From assembly GCF_025515275.1 (NCBI RefSeq), contig NZ_JAOPFU010000024.1:1-59073 (forward strand): a stretch of DNA of 59,073 nucleotides, in the 5' to 3' direction. The first letter of the stretch is position 1. The number at the start of each line of letters is the position of its first letter. Positions 1 through 10,301 of this stretch are shown here, in pieces. The notes beneath the pieces were generated by a model. It had not been told where the DNA came from, did no database searches, and saw nothing but the letters and a program-made list of their open reading frames with translations. This stretch comes from Catenovulum sp. 2E275 (GTDB lineage: Bacteria > Pseudomonadota > Gammaproteobacteria > Enterobacterales > Alteromonadaceae). A program made the position numbers and the translations under genes.

Positions 1-312
1 TTTCAGCCGGAGAAAAAAATGCATGAGGCAAGACAAATTGTTGTAGGTATAGTCATTCTACATCAAAACAATTTGACGCAGTATCAGGCATTTTTAGCCC
101 GGCCCTTCTGGAGCTTCACAGCGCTTCCACTACTGCATCATATTGGTTTGAAAGGTACCTACATTCCTTCACCAATCTGTTTTGTATTGAAAGCGCTGTG
201 ATAGCTCTGAAACATGTATCTTGAGGTAGCACGGGTATATAAATTCCGTTGTGTTTAGATAACCAATTGTTTATCCTCGATTCACTAAAATAACTCAAGC
301 CTAATACAAACT
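1..312. other. Non-coding stretch at window start
   Basis: No convincing gene lies here. The short open frames on either strand have no ribosome binding site and no recognisable protein. The stretch contains a long imperfect inverted repeat (111-207, listed separately), and its base composition and look resemble an intergenic repeat or a decayed mobile-element remnant more than a promoter region. The promoter of the gene at 313 must lie in the last 100 bases, but no clear -35/-10 pair stands out. Confidence 0.4.
111..207. repeat. Long-spaced inverted repeat
   Basis: The left arm gagcttcacagcgctt (111-126) and the right arm aagcgctgtgatagctc (191-207) are reverse complements except for one extra base, with about 64 bases between them. 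Arms of 16-17 bases at this spacing are unlikely by chance. They could be the ends of a small non-coding repeat unit or a folded RNA. I recall similar intergenic sequence from marine gammaproteobacteria but cannot verify that here. Confidence 0.4.
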
Positions 313-960
313 ATGAAAAAATTTATTATTATCCTACTCGCCTTTTGTGCGGGTTTTTCCATTATGTCATTTGAACTACTCGGCGGCCGTATGCTAGCAC
401 CATTTTTTGGCAGCAGCGTTTATGTTTGGGGCAGTATTATTACCGTATTTATGCTGGCACTTTCTATGGGCTATTTATTTGGCGGGCGTTTATCGTTAAA
501 TAATCCTAGCTTAACTAAATTTGGCTGCATTTTTATCATTGCCGCTTTCACTTTATTACCCGCTATTTATTTTGCCGAAAGCTTGTTTGAATTTGTTTTT
601 CAACATATAGAAGATCCAAGATACGGCTCTTTAGTTGCCGCCAGTTTAGTCTTTTTAATTCCCAGCATTATCTTAGGGATGATCGCCCCCTACTCTGTGC
701 GCTTATTAACTCAAAGTGCCAGTTCATCAGGGCAAACAGCCGGCTTTTTATATTTTGTCTCCACACTCGGTAGTGCAATAGGTACGATTATGACCTCTTT
801 TTATTTAGTGCTTTGGCTGGAGGTGAATCAAATTTTATGGCTCATTTTCACCACTTTATTATGCTCAGGTTTAATTGCGTTAAGCTCAGCTAAAAAGCCA
901 GAATTATCTCAACCCGTTAATAATAGCCATATTGCCAATGCAGGTAGTGAAGGAGCTTAA
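313..960 (+). CDS. Membrane protein, N-terminal half of a fused-type spermidine synthase family
   Basis: A 215-residue integral membrane protein with about six hydrophobic segments beginning directly at the N-terminus. It has the conserved early motif SFELLGGRMLAPFFGSS, typical of the membrane domain found in front of spermidine-synthase-like domains in fused bacterial proteins. The companion enzyme-like domain is encoded separately 3 bases downstream, so the pair looks like a split version of that fusion. Substrate and function of the family are unsettled; transport or polyamine-like chemistry at the membrane is only inference. The ATG at 313 has a poor ribosome binding site, but the protein start fits the family. 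Confidence 0.75.
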   Translation: MKKFIIILLAFCAGFSIMSFELLGGRMLAPFFGSSVYVWGSIITVFMLALSMGYLFGGRLSLNNPSLTKFGCIFIIAAFTLLPAIYFAESLFEFVFQHIEDPRYGSLVAASLVFLIPSIILGMIAPYSVRLLTQSASSSGQTAGFLYFVSTLGSAIGTIMTSFYLVLWLEVNQILWLIFTTLLCSGLIALSSAKKPELSQPVNNSHIANAGSEGA

Positions 961-963
961 ATA

Positions 964-1854
964 ATGCAAAAATTCAATACTCTGTTCAAAACCTCTGGAT
1001 TAATTTTCTTAGCCAGCCTGTGCTTTAACGTTAGCGCCAAACAAATAGAAAAAGCCCGCTCGATTTATCGCAATGTGGTGATAGTAGAAGAAGATAATAT
1101 TCGCTGTATGCAATTTGAAACCCGTAAACGCAATGCAACTAACCAAACCTGTATCAACTTGGATGATAAAAATAGCCTGGTATTTGAGTACGCTAAAGGC
1201 ACATTAGCAGGGCTAGCGCTAAACCCGACACCACAACGTGTACTGATTTTAGGATTAGGTGGCGGCACTTTATCTAACGTGATCCACCAAATATCACCAC
1301 AAAGTGAAATCATTGCGGTCGATATAGATCCTGTCGTTAAAGACATGGCTATTAAATATTTTGATTATCAGGAAAATGATAAAGTAAAAACCGAAGTTAA
1401 AGACGCCAGAGTTTATGTAAAACGTGCTTTAGTGAATCAGGAAAAGTTTGACTGGATAATATTAGATGCCTTTAATGGTGACTACATTCCAGAACATTTA
1501 ATGACTCAAGAGTTTTTAAAAGAGGTAAAAAGCCTGCTGAATAACAACGGTTTTATCACCGCAAATACATTTAGCTCAAGCGAACTTTACCATTACGAAT
1601 CCGCTACTTATCAAAGTGTATTTGGCAAACTGCTCACTTATAAAACCCCAGCTAAAGGTAATCGCCTAATTTTTGCCTGTAATTGTCATAATTTAGAATT
1701 TCCGGCAAACATTAATCCGCAGTTAAACAATCAACTCAGCCAGTATTCAGTTAATTACAACTTAATTTTGCAAAATATAACCGACAAAATAGATTGGGAT
1801 CAAAATAGCGAAATATTAACCGATCAATATTCACCGGCAAATTTATTGAAGTGA
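964..1854 (+). CDS. Spermidine-synthase-like protein with N-terminal signal or anchor
   Basis: A 296-residue protein with the Rossmann-like fold of spermidine synthases and methyltransferases. The nucleotide-binding loop LILGLGGGTLS and the following acidic strand end VDIDP lie near residues 95-122, and the aminopropyltransferase-like motif DAFNGDYIPEHL lies near residue 170. Residues 1-25 form a hydrophobic leader ending in NVSA, which reads as a signal peptide or membrane anchor and is unusual for this cytoplasmic enzyme fold. A good ribosome binding site (aaggagc) lies in the 3' end of the upstream gene, so the two are surely co-transcribed. Genuine spermidine synthesis is not shown. Confidence 0.75.
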   Translation: MQKFNTLFKTSGLIFLASLCFNVSAKQIEKARSIYRNVVIVEEDNIRCMQFETRKRNATNQTCINLDDKNSLVFEYAKGTLAGLALNPTPQRVLILGLGGGTLSNVIHQISPQSEIIAVDIDPVVKDMAIKYFDYQENDKVKTEVKDARVYVKRALVNQEKFDWIILDAFNGDYIPEHLMTQEFLKEVKSLLNNNGFITANTFSSSELYHYESATYQSVFGKLLTYKTPAKGNRLIFACNCHNLEFPANINPQLNNQLSQYSVNYNLILQNITDKIDWDQNSEILTDQYSPANLLK

Positions 1855-1995
1855 TGGGCTGTCTATAGCTATATCCAATTGTATAAGTCGCCGGTAGGTA
1901 CTACTCAAAGAGCTCATTTCAACTCTTTCACACATATAACCGACCGATATTGCTTTAATGAAGCATTAATATGCAACCTTAATTTAGAGGTATGA

Positions 1996-3165
1996 ATGGT
2001 TACCCATCATTTAACAAGAATTTTTTATCCTGTTGGACAGGGTGGATTTTACTCTGAACAGCACAACCTTACAGAAAATAAATCGCTCAATATAGTTTAT
2101 GATTGTGGTGCAATGCCATTAACAAATAAAGTTAGGAACATTATTAGAAATTCATTTTCACAGAAAGATGACATTGATGCACTATTCATATCGCACTTGG
2201 ATTATGACCATGTATCTGCTATTCCCACCTTGGTGCAAGTAGCCAACAAAATAAAAAAAGTTTTTTTGCCCTTGTTAACTCCATGTCAAAAAATATTACT
2301 CACCAACATATACCGGGTTCTAAATGACAATTTTCTTGAGTTAAATTTTATTGAACTAATAAATAACCCTGAAACATTTTTTGGAACTGAAACAGAAATA
2401 ATCTACATTGAACCTGAAGAAGACATATCTAATGGTCTACCCTCCAGTACTCCAGTAGATATATATTCATTGAAAAACAATGATAAAATAAGAAGCGGTT
2501 CAAAAATAAGGCTTTACACCAATATAAATTGGATCTTTGTTCCATATAATTTCTTAGATAAAAATAGATCAAAACAGTTTACCAAACAACTAGAAGCTCG
2601 CGGGTTTGATAAAAAAGACATTCCATCCCTCTTCAAAGATGAAAACTATACGATCACAAAATTAATAAACCAGAATTCCAGAAAACTATTAAAAGATGCA
2701 TATAAAGGCGTAGAGGGAACTATTAATGAAAATTCGATGCTGCTTTACTCTGGTCCTGAATCCTCTCAAAATTCAGACCTTAAATATGATCTATGTGATT
2801 CAGGCTTGTGTACTTGTGTAAACTGCGACTTTTTATCTCCAAGCAAACAGCCCGGATGTTTGTACACCGGAGATTTAGATTTAAACAAGCTCCCAATATC
2901 TGAACTTTTTGAGCAGTACAACCGCTACATTGGGACAGTACAACTTCCCCATCATGGCTCTCGACTAAGCTTTGAACCTAATGCATTTCACAATTTTGGG
3001 TCAAAACTGTTCGTCCCTGTGTCATTTGGTAGTAGGAATAGTTATGGACATCCCGCACTATGTGTCATTAATTATTTGACATCTGATGGTAAGTCACCAC
3101 TTTTAATAAATGAAAATGAAGCATCTAAAATAGAACATGAAATATTTTTTACATATAATGAGTAA
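1996..3165 (+). CDS. Stand-alone ComEC-type metallo-beta-lactamase-fold hydrolase
   Basis: A 389-residue protein with the metal-binding motif SHLDYDH (residues 66-72), the HxDxDH variant seen in the ComEC/Rec2 MBL domain. It also has TGD (291-293), LPHHGS (317-322) and YGHP (350-353), all in the order found in ComEC C-terminal domains. No membrane segments are present, so it is a soluble hydrolase, probably acting on nucleic acid or a phosphodiester (inference). A cluster of five cysteines (267, 272, 274, 277, 288) just before TGD may bind a further metal. The ribosome binding site is agagg, 5 bases before the ATG. The gene stands alone and is more AT-rich than its neighbours, which suggests transfer. 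Such genes sometimes sit in defence loci, but no partner is visible here. Confidence 0.75.
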   Translation: MVTHHLTRIFYPVGQGGFYSEQHNLTENKSLNIVYDCGAMPLTNKVRNIIRNSFSQKDDIDALFISHLDYDHVSAIPTLVQVANKIKKVFLPLLTPCQKILLTNIYRVLNDNFLELNFIELINNPETFFGTETEIIYIEPEEDISNGLPSSTPVDIYSLKNNDKIRSGSKIRLYTNINWIFVPYNFLDKNRSKQFTKQLEARGFDKKDIPSLFKDENYTITKLINQNSRKLLKDAYKGVEGTINENSMLLYSGPESSQNSDLKYDLCDSGLCTCVNCDFLSPSKQPGCLYTGDLDLNKLPISELFEQYNRYIGTVQLPHHGSRLSFEPNAFHNFGSKLFVPVSFGSRNSYGHPALCVINYLTSDGKSPLLINENEASKIEHEIFFTYNE

Positions 3166-3286
3166 CTTTATTTTTAAATACGGTTGCGGTGTTACTCCAA
3201 TCATACTTAAAATTACTGTGCCATATTAATATAAGTTACAGTTTTTATTTTTTACGAATGTTCATCTGCATTAGGCAAGCTCCTTA

Positions 3287-3424
3287 GTGAATCAAAATGA
3301 GGTACTCACAGAAAATTACTTGGATTCAACTACGTGTTACCCAACCTTTCCCACATCAGAGGACAACACGGCCTACGACGCTTATCTGAGCTACCGCAGA
3401 AAGTTAATTTTAATAAGATGGTAG
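3287..3424 (+). pseudogene. Possible short coding remnant
   Basis: A 45-codon frame starting with GTG and ending in TAG at 3422-3424. Its middle part has a protein-like composition (DSTTCYPTFPTSEDNTAY and then DAYLSYRRK) and a higher GC content than the flanking intergenic DNA. It overlaps the 3' end of the opposing parvulin gene. I do not recognise the sequence; it may be the tail of a lost gene or chance. Confidence 0.15.
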
Positions 3425-3705
3425 CCAAACTTGGTTTTTACTGGGCCAACTATTTGGCCAATTTTGCCGTTAAATACGGCTTCTTCAAATGGTTTAACCA
3501 TAACGCCGCGTTTAAACTCACCTAAATCACCGCCTTTTTTGGCACTTGGGCAGTTTGAATACTTAAGAGCTAGCATGTCAAATTTTGCACCTTTAGCGAG
3601 TTGCTTTTGAGCTTCTGCGATTCTTTCTGGATTACGACTCAGAATGTGTTGTACAGTTGCATAGTTGTATTTGGCGCTTTTTTTCTGGCCTGCATATAAA
3701 ACCAT
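3391..3705 (-). CDS. ppiC: Parvulin-type peptidyl-prolyl cis-trans isomerase
   Basis: A small single-domain parvulin (104 residues) that isomerises peptidyl-proline bonds in the cytoplasm. Family signatures are QHIL near residue 20, CPSAKKGGDLGEFKRG near residues 52-67 and the C-terminal FGYHLIKI. It is slightly longer than E. coli PpiC (93 residues) because of about 12 extra N-terminal residues. I prefer the ATG at 3705, which is 8 bases after an AAGG sequence, over the TTG at 3711. It lies downstream of purA behind a terminator, so it is probably transcribed on its own. Confidence 0.85.
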   Translation of the reverse strand: MVLYAGQKKSAKYNYATVQHILSRNPERIAEAQKQLAKGAKFDMLALKYSNCPSAKKGGDLGEFKRGVMVKPFEEAVFNGKIGQIVGPVKTKFGYHLIKINFLR

Positions 3706-3734
3706 AATCAATACCTTAAATTTTGAGCTAGAAA

Positions 3735-3763
3735 CAAAAAAGCCAGCTTTAAAACTGGCTTTT
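3735..3763 (-). terminator. Rho-independent terminator after purA
   Basis: Arms aaaagccag (3738-3746) and ctggctttt (3755-3763) form a 9-bp stem, and a run of six U follows in the minus-strand transcript. It lies 25 bases beyond the purA stop codon. The plus strand also ends in several T, so it may work both ways. Confidence 0.8.
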
Positions 3764-3787
3764 GTTTAACTGTATTAAGACTTAAAT

Positions 3788-5408
<1,621 letters not shown>

Positions 5409-5585
5409 TTAAACCATAAATAAAATTAACGCACCAACCAATAATAAAATACCACCTACAATTCGCATTTGTTCTGTTGGCATTTGTGCCATCTGGCGTA
5501 AATAGTTTTGCCATGTCTGCGGCACTAAAAACGGACCTAACCCTTCAATAATTAAAACAAGCGCTAATAATTTTAAAAAATCCAT
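5409..5585 (-). CDS. yjeT: DUF2065 family small membrane protein (YjeT)
   Basis: A 58-residue protein made of two hydrophobic segments (about residues 3-21 and 41-57) joined by a short polar loop, including the typical DUF2065 features EGLGPFLVP and MRIVGGILLLVGA. The function is unknown. The ribosome binding site cggag lies 6 bases before the ATG. Its position between hflC and purA is the same as in E. coli, which supports the call. Confidence 0.9.
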   Translation of the reverse strand: MDFLKLLALVLIIEGLGPFLVPQTWQNYLRQMAQMPTEQMRIVGGILLLVGALILFMV

Positions 5586-5614
5586 CTAAACTCCGTTTGC
5601 TGTGTTTGCCTAAA

Positions 5615-5643
5615 ACAAAAAACCCCGAATGAATCGGGGTTTT
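5615..5643 (-). terminator. Terminator after hflC
   Basis: Arms accccga (5622-5628) and tcggggt (5634-5640) form a GC-rich stem with a five-base loop, followed on the minus strand by a run of six U. It lies 30 bases past the hflC stop and would limit read-through into yjeT and purA. Confidence 0.85.
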
Positions 5644-5670
5644 GGTTAATTAAATCAAGCGAATAAATCG

Positions 5671-6549
5671 TTATTTAGCATCTATTTGCTTCATGTATTT
5701 GAAAAAGTCGCTGTCTGGTTTAACTAACAATACATCGCCTTTTTCTTTAAAGCTTTGTTTGTATGCATCTAAGCTGCGTAAAAACGAATAAAACTCAGGG
5801 TTTTTATTGTAAACATCAGCGTAAATTTTAGCTGCGTCTGCATCGCCCTGACCTTTAATCGATCTGGCTTCACGCTCAGCATCTGCAATCATAACAGTAA
5901 TGCGGGCATCAATATCTGCTTTAATAAACTCTGCTTGCTCTTTACCTTGTGATCTGTGCTCTGCGGCAACGGCGTTTCGCTCTGCGCGCATACGATCATA
6001 AATATAACTGCTCACTTCGTCTGGCAGGTTAATCTTTTTAACCCGAACATCAACCACTTCAATACCTAGTTCATTTGCACTTTCGGCAACCAGCTGTAAT
6101 GCAGTTTCCATTAATACATCACGCTCGCCAGAGACAATTTCGGCAATTGTGCGGGCACCAATTTCGCTGCGTAAACCGTTGCTGAATTTACGATCTAATA
6201 AAGCTTCGGCATTAGTTTTAATACCACTGGTTTTTAAGTAGTAAGTTTCAAAGTCTTTGATGCGCCATTTAACGTACGAATCAACAATTAAGTCTTTCTT
6301 CTCAGAGGTAACAAAACGATCTGCTTCGCCGTCTAAAGTTTGGATACGGGCATCTAAAATTCTCACTTTTTCAATTAAAGGAATTTTAAAGTGTAAACCC
6401 GGCTCATATACCACTGTTGTATTTTGGCTGTCGCGTTTAACTTTACCAAACTGAATCACAATACCGCGTTGGCTTTCCTGAATAACAAAAATGGAAGAGT
6501 AAACCACGACAAATAAAACAATAGCTAAGCCTACAAATAAATTTTTCAT
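5671..6549 (-). CDS. hflC: HflC, SPFH-domain modulator of FtsH
   Basis: An inner-membrane protein with one N-terminal transmembrane segment (about residues 3-22) and a large periplasmic SPFH/band-7 domain. It pairs with HflK to form the cage around the FtsH protease. The 292 residues and the opening of the domain (ESQRGIVIQFGKV) fit the family. It begins 3 bases after hflK ends, in the standard hflK-hflC operon. Confidence 0.97.
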   Translation of the reverse strand: MKNLFVGLAIVLFVVVYSSIFVIQESQRGIVIQFGKVKRDSQNTTVVYEPGLHFKIPLIEKVRILDARIQTLDGEADRFVTSEKKDLIVDSYVKWRIKDFETYYLKTSGIKTNAEALLDRKFSNGLRSEIGARTIAEIVSGERDVLMETALQLVAESANELGIEVVDVRVKKINLPDEVSSYIYDRMRAERNAVAAEHRSQGKEQAEFIKADIDARITVMIADAEREARSIKGQGDADAAKIYADVYNKNPEFYSFLRSLDAYKQSFKEKGDVLLVKPDSDFFKYMKQIDAK

Positions 6550-6552
6550 AGT

Positions 6553-7731
6553 TTAGCGACCTCCTGAGAAACGACTAGATTCACGAATACCTGAGCCTCT
6601 TGATGAGTTAGGTAACTGAGTTACTGGCGGAGAATACTGGCCAGATGCAGGCGTTTGATTATCGTCTGCCGTTTCATCTTGAGACTGCTTTTGCTTTTCC
6701 ATAATTTTATCTAATGGCAGATAAATCATGTTGCCGCTGCCTTCTGTATCAAGCAATACTTTAGTCGTTTTGCTGTATACATCTTCCATTGCATCTAAAT
6801 ATAAACGCTGGCGAGTCACTTTAGGCGCAGCTTCATATTCAGGTAACAGTTTTTCAAAACGTGCAACTTCACCGCGTGCTTCTAATACTACTCTTGAGCG
6901 ATAAGCTTTGGCTTCTTCTTCCATACGACGAACAACACCACGAGCTTGCGGTTCACGTGCCTTGGCATAAGCTTGAGCTTCTTGAATATAACGGTTTTCA
7001 TCTTCCTGAGCGGCAATTGCATCATCAAATGCGGGTTTAACCTGCTCTGGCGGACGCACGGCTAAAAAGTTAACATCCACTACCTGTAAACCTAAGTTAT
7101 ATTTGGTAATAGTATCTTCTAATTGTTGCCATGTTGCTTGACGAACTTCTTCACGGCCTGTAGTTAATACCGCATCCATTGAAGAGTGGCCAACAACATA
7201 ACGCAATGCGCTATCTGTAGCCTGACGTAAGCTATAAATAGGATCAGTCACACTAAACAAGAAGTTTCTTGGATTTTCAATACGATACTGAACTTCCATT
7301 TCTACTAAAACGACGTTTTCATCTTTAGTCAGCATTTTTCCGCTGGATGTTAATGATGAAATGCTTTCAACGTTAACCGGGATCACATCATCAATAAACG
7401 CAGGTTGCCATTGTAAACCCGGTTCAATTACACCGTGGAATTGACCGAATCTTAATACCACACCACGCTCTGCTTCTTTGATCGTTGCAAAACCTAGATA
7501 CGCCCAAACCGCAGCTAAAATAACAGCAACTAAAATTAGTCCTGAGCTGCTAAATCCGCCTCCACTTTTGCCGCTTGGAGAGCCATCGCCCCCTTTGCCG
7601 CCAAAAGCTTTACGAATTTTTTTCATCGTATCGTTATAGATCTCGTCTAAATCCGGTGGACCTTGATCTTTACCCCCTTTATTACCCCAGGGATCTTTAT
7701 TGTTACTATTACCCGGTTCGTTCCAGGCCAT
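6553..7731 (-). CDS. hflK: HflK, SPFH-domain modulator of FtsH
   Basis: The partner of HflC in the FtsH-associated membrane complex. From the N-terminus it has a Gly/Asp/Lys-rich cytoplasmic tail, a transmembrane segment (about residues 66-88), the band-7 domain starting at KEAERGVVLRFG, and a low-complexity Gln/Ser/Gly tail. I use the ATG at 7731 (MAWNEPGN, the usual HflK start) with GGAG six bases upstream, rather than a TTG four codons earlier. It lies 16 bases downstream of hflX. Confidence 0.97.
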   Translation of the reverse strand: MAWNEPGNSNNKDPWGNKGGKDQGPPDLDEIYNDTMKKIRKAFGGKGGDGSPSGKSGGGFSSSGLILVAVILAAVWAYLGFATIKEAERGVVLRFGQFHGVIEPGLQWQPAFIDDVIPVNVESISSLTSSGKMLTKDENVVLVEMEVQYRIENPRNFLFSVTDPIYSLRQATDSALRYVVGHSSMDAVLTTGREEVRQATWQQLEDTITKYNLGLQVVDVNFLAVRPPEQVKPAFDDAIAAQEDENRYIQEAQAYAKAREPQARGVVRRMEEEAKAYRSRVVLEARGEVARFEKLLPEYEAAPKVTRQRLYLDAMEDVYSKTTKVLLDTEGSGNMIYLPLDKIMEKQKQSQDETADDNQTPASGQYSPPVTQLPNSSRGSGIRESSRFSGGR

Positions 7732-7747
7732 GAGACACTCCAAATAA

Positions 7748-9034
7748 TTAATGAATAATAAATTTGTTCAATTGATCTTGGTTGTTTTTTAATAAGCGAT
7801 TCCATTCATCGTTTGGTAATCGCAAATCAACCAGCCAATTCCCCTCATCACTATAGGATTCGTTTTCAATACAGTTCAGCTCAAAAAATACACCACGCCA
7901 TTTTTGTTCAGATGGCGGAATAGCAAGTTTTACCTCAACCATTTTTTTGGCTAAACATTCGGTTAAAGCTTGCAGCAATAAATCGCAGCCTTCACCGGTT
8001 TGAGCAGATAACCAGATACGAATAATATTACCTTCATCGTCTCTGTCTATATGCGGATTAATATCTTCAAGCTGATCTATTTTGTTATATACCAAAATTT
8101 GAGGTACATCGTCAGCTTCAATTTCCTGTAAAACATTATTAACCGCTTCAATGTTTTCACCACGCCTTTCATCTGCTACATCAATCACATGCAATTGTAA
8201 ATCAGCATCCCGTGTTTCTTGCAGGGTAGCTTTGAAAGCAGCAACTAAATCATGCGGTAAATGCCGGATAAAGCCAACTGTATCCGCTAAAATTGTATTT
8301 CCGACATCGTTTAATTCAATTCGGCGCAGAGTTGGATCAAGTGTGGCAAATAACTGATCGGCGGCATAAACATCGGCTGCAGTTATCCGGTTAAACAAAG
8401 TAGATTTTCCGGCATTAGTATAACCAACTAAAGAAACAGTTGGCACATCTGAACGTTTACGCGAGCGTCTGCCCTGTTCACGTTGTTTTTCAACCTTGGC
8501 AAGTCTTGCCTGAATATTTTTAATTCGCCCACGAATCAAACGTCTGTCAGTTTCAAGCTGAGTTTCACCCGGGCCACGCAAACCAATACCACCTTTTTGA
8601 CGTTCAAGGTGAGTCCAGCCGCGAATAAGTCGGGTTGAAATATGTTTTAACTGAGCGAGTTCAACTTGCAAGTTACCCTCGTGGGTACGTGCTCGTTGCG
8701 CAAAAATATCGAGAATTAAAGTGGTTCTGTCGAGCACTCTGCATTTAAAGATGCTTTCCAGATTTTTTTCTTGGGATGGGCTAAGCGCGTGATTAAATAT
8801 AACCACGTTAGCTTCTAAAGCTTTGACTGCTTGTTGAACTTCCTCCGCCTTACCTGTACCAATAAAATATTTGGGATCGGGTTTAGCGCGCGACGCAGTG
8901 ATCACAGCAAGTGTTTGCACACCTGCTGATGATACTAACAATTTAAGCTCTTCTAAATCTTCTCTGGCTACTTCGTCGTCTAAATCAACATGAACGAGTA
9001 CAGCTTGCTCACCTGCTTCATATCTATCAAACAA
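7748..9034 (-). CDS. hflX: Ribosome-associated GTPase HflX
   Basis: A GTPase that splits stalled or heat-damaged ribosomes. It has the glycine-rich N-terminal HflX domain, a linker region (RGPGETQLETDRR), then the G domain with P-loop GYTNAGKST near residue 205 and NKID near residue 318. The protein starts MFDRYEAGEQ as in E. coli HflX, and this makes the start codon TTG, with ggag eight or nine bases before it. It lies 26 bases downstream of hfq and is the first of the hflXKC genes. Confidence 0.96.
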   Translation of the reverse strand: MFDRYEAGEQAVLVHVDLDDEVAREDLEELKLLVSSAGVQTLAVITASRAKPDPKYFIGTGKAEEVQQAVKALEANVVIFNHALSPSQEKNLESIFKCRVLDRTTLILDIFAQRARTHEGNLQVELAQLKHISTRLIRGWTHLERQKGGIGLRGPGETQLETDRRLIRGRIKNIQARLAKVEKQREQGRRSRKRSDVPTVSLVGYTNAGKSTLFNRITAADVYAADQLFATLDPTLRRIELNDVGNTILADTVGFIRHLPHDLVAAFKATLQETRDADLQLHVIDVADERRGENIEAVNNVLQEIEADDVPQILVYNKIDQLEDINPHIDRDDEGNIIRIWLSAQTGEGCDLLLQALTECLAKKMVEVKLAIPPSEQKWRGVFFELNCIENESYSDEGNWLVDLRLPNDEWNRLLKNNQDQLNKFIIH

Positions 9035-9060
9035 GCAATAATCTCCGTTCTGACATTAAT

Positions 9061-9318
9061 TTATTCGCCCTCTGACTCTTGGCCGAAATTAGCTTGTGCA
9101 TTTGGGTTTGTTTGGAAAGGTCTCGCTGGCACAACAGTTGAAATTGCGTGCTTATAAACCATTTGGCTAACTGTGTTTTTTAATAAAATCACAAACTGGT
9201 CAAACGATTCAACCTGACCCTGTAGTTTAATCCCGTTTACGAGATAAATGGATACAGGGATTCTTTCTCTACGTAAAGCGTTTAAAAAAGGGTCTTGTAA
9301 TGATTGTCCTTTGGCCAT
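9061..9318 (-). CDS. hfq: RNA chaperone Hfq
   Basis: The Sm-like hexameric RNA chaperone that matches small RNAs to mRNAs. The 85-residue form starts [13 protein letters not shown], and the Sm2 motif YKHAIS lies near residue 55. The start at 9318 is set by ggagc ahead of it; an upstream in-frame extension of ten residues lacks family similarity. The C-terminal tail is short, with several Asn, Gln and Glu. It lies between miaA and hflX as in E. coli. Its presence means trans-acting small RNAs are expected in this organism. Confidence 0.97.
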   Translation of the reverse strand: MAKGQSLQDPFLNALRRERIPVSIYLVNGIKLQGQVESFDQFVILLKNTVSQMVYKHAISTVVPARPFQTNPNAQANFGQESEGE

Positions 9319-9368
9319 ATTCGGCTCCTTATTGTTTTTATTAAGCATTTTAGTAGTTAATGCTTTAA

Positions 9369-10301
9369 TTAACTAGCGCTATTTAAATTTAACCCAGAAA
9401 TAGTTTTTTGCAACAAATCAGGGGCTAAGCTATCCAGCCAGGTTACATCAGGCCAGCCTCTCAACCAAGTTAATTGGCGTTTGGCTAGTTGACGTGTTGC
9501 CACTATTCCACGGTAGACCATTTCATCATAGTCTATTTTATTATCGAGATAATCCCACATTTGTCGGTAACCAACACATCTTATAGATGGTAAGTCTGGA
9601 TGTAGATCATCTCTTTTATGGAGTTTAATTACTTCTTGTTCAAACCCCGCCTCAAGCATTTGCAAAAATCTTTGCTCTATCCTTTGGTGTAATACTGCTC
9701 TATCCTCTGGCGCAATTGCAAACTGTTTGACCTGATAAGGAAAAGCTTCCCCTTTATCTTGGGTTAATTCTGTCAAACTTTTCCCTGTTATTCTATACAC
9801 TTCCACCGCACGATTAATTCGCTGCGGATCATTTGGATGAATTCGCTGAGCCGATTCAGGATCATACTCACTTAATTCTTTATGCAAACTCTCCCAGCCT
9901 TCTTTTTCGGCCTGTTGCAGAATTTCTTGACGTATTTTAGCATCGGCTGCCGGTAAATTCGATAACCCGTCTAATAATGCTTTAAAATATAACATGGTTC
10001 CACCCACAAACAGTGGGATTTTTCCATTTGCGTGAATTTGTTCAATTAATTCAAGTGCATCACGTCTAAAATCGGCTGCTGAATATGCTTCTGCCGGATC
10101 TAAAAAATCAATTAAATGATGAGGAGCAATCGCTAATTCTTGGGCTGTTGGTTTAGCAGTACCAATATCCATCCCTTTATAAACTAAAGCTGAGTCCACA
10201 CTAATAATTTCGCAGGGGTAACGCTGACATAATTCTATCGCCAGCGCAGTTTTGCCCGATGCTGTCGGCCCCATTAAAAATATGGCTTGTGTTTCACTCA
10301 T
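9369..10301 (-). CDS. miaA: tRNA dimethylallyltransferase
   Basis: Adds an isopentenyl group to A37 of tRNAs that read UNN codons. The 310 residues include the P-loop GPTASGKT (residues 11-18), [16 protein letters not shown] and the tRNA-binding region [12 protein letters not shown]. The ATG overlaps the mutL stop codon by 4 bases, which points to coupled translation. It is followed by hfq after a 50-base gap. Confidence 0.97.
   Translation of the reverse strand: MSETQAIFLMGPTASGKTALAIELCQRYPCEIISVDSALVYKGMDIGTAKPTAQELAIAPHHLIDFLDPAEAYSAADFRRDALELIEQIHANGKIPLFVGGTMLYFKALLDGLSNLPAADAKIRQEILQQAEKEGWESLHKELSEYDPESAQRIHPNDPQRINRAVEVYRITGKSLTELTQDKGEAFPYQVKQFAIAPEDRAVLHQRIEQRFLQMLEAGFEQEVIKLHKRDDLHPDLPSIRCVGYRQMWDYLDNKIDYDEMVYRGIVATRQLAKRQLTWLRGWPDVTWLDSLAPDLLQKTISGLNLNSAS

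Noticed and set aside
19-298. Two 60-residue open frames at the window start
   Set aside because: They overlap on opposite strands across the inverted repeat, lack ribosome binding sites and resemble no protein.
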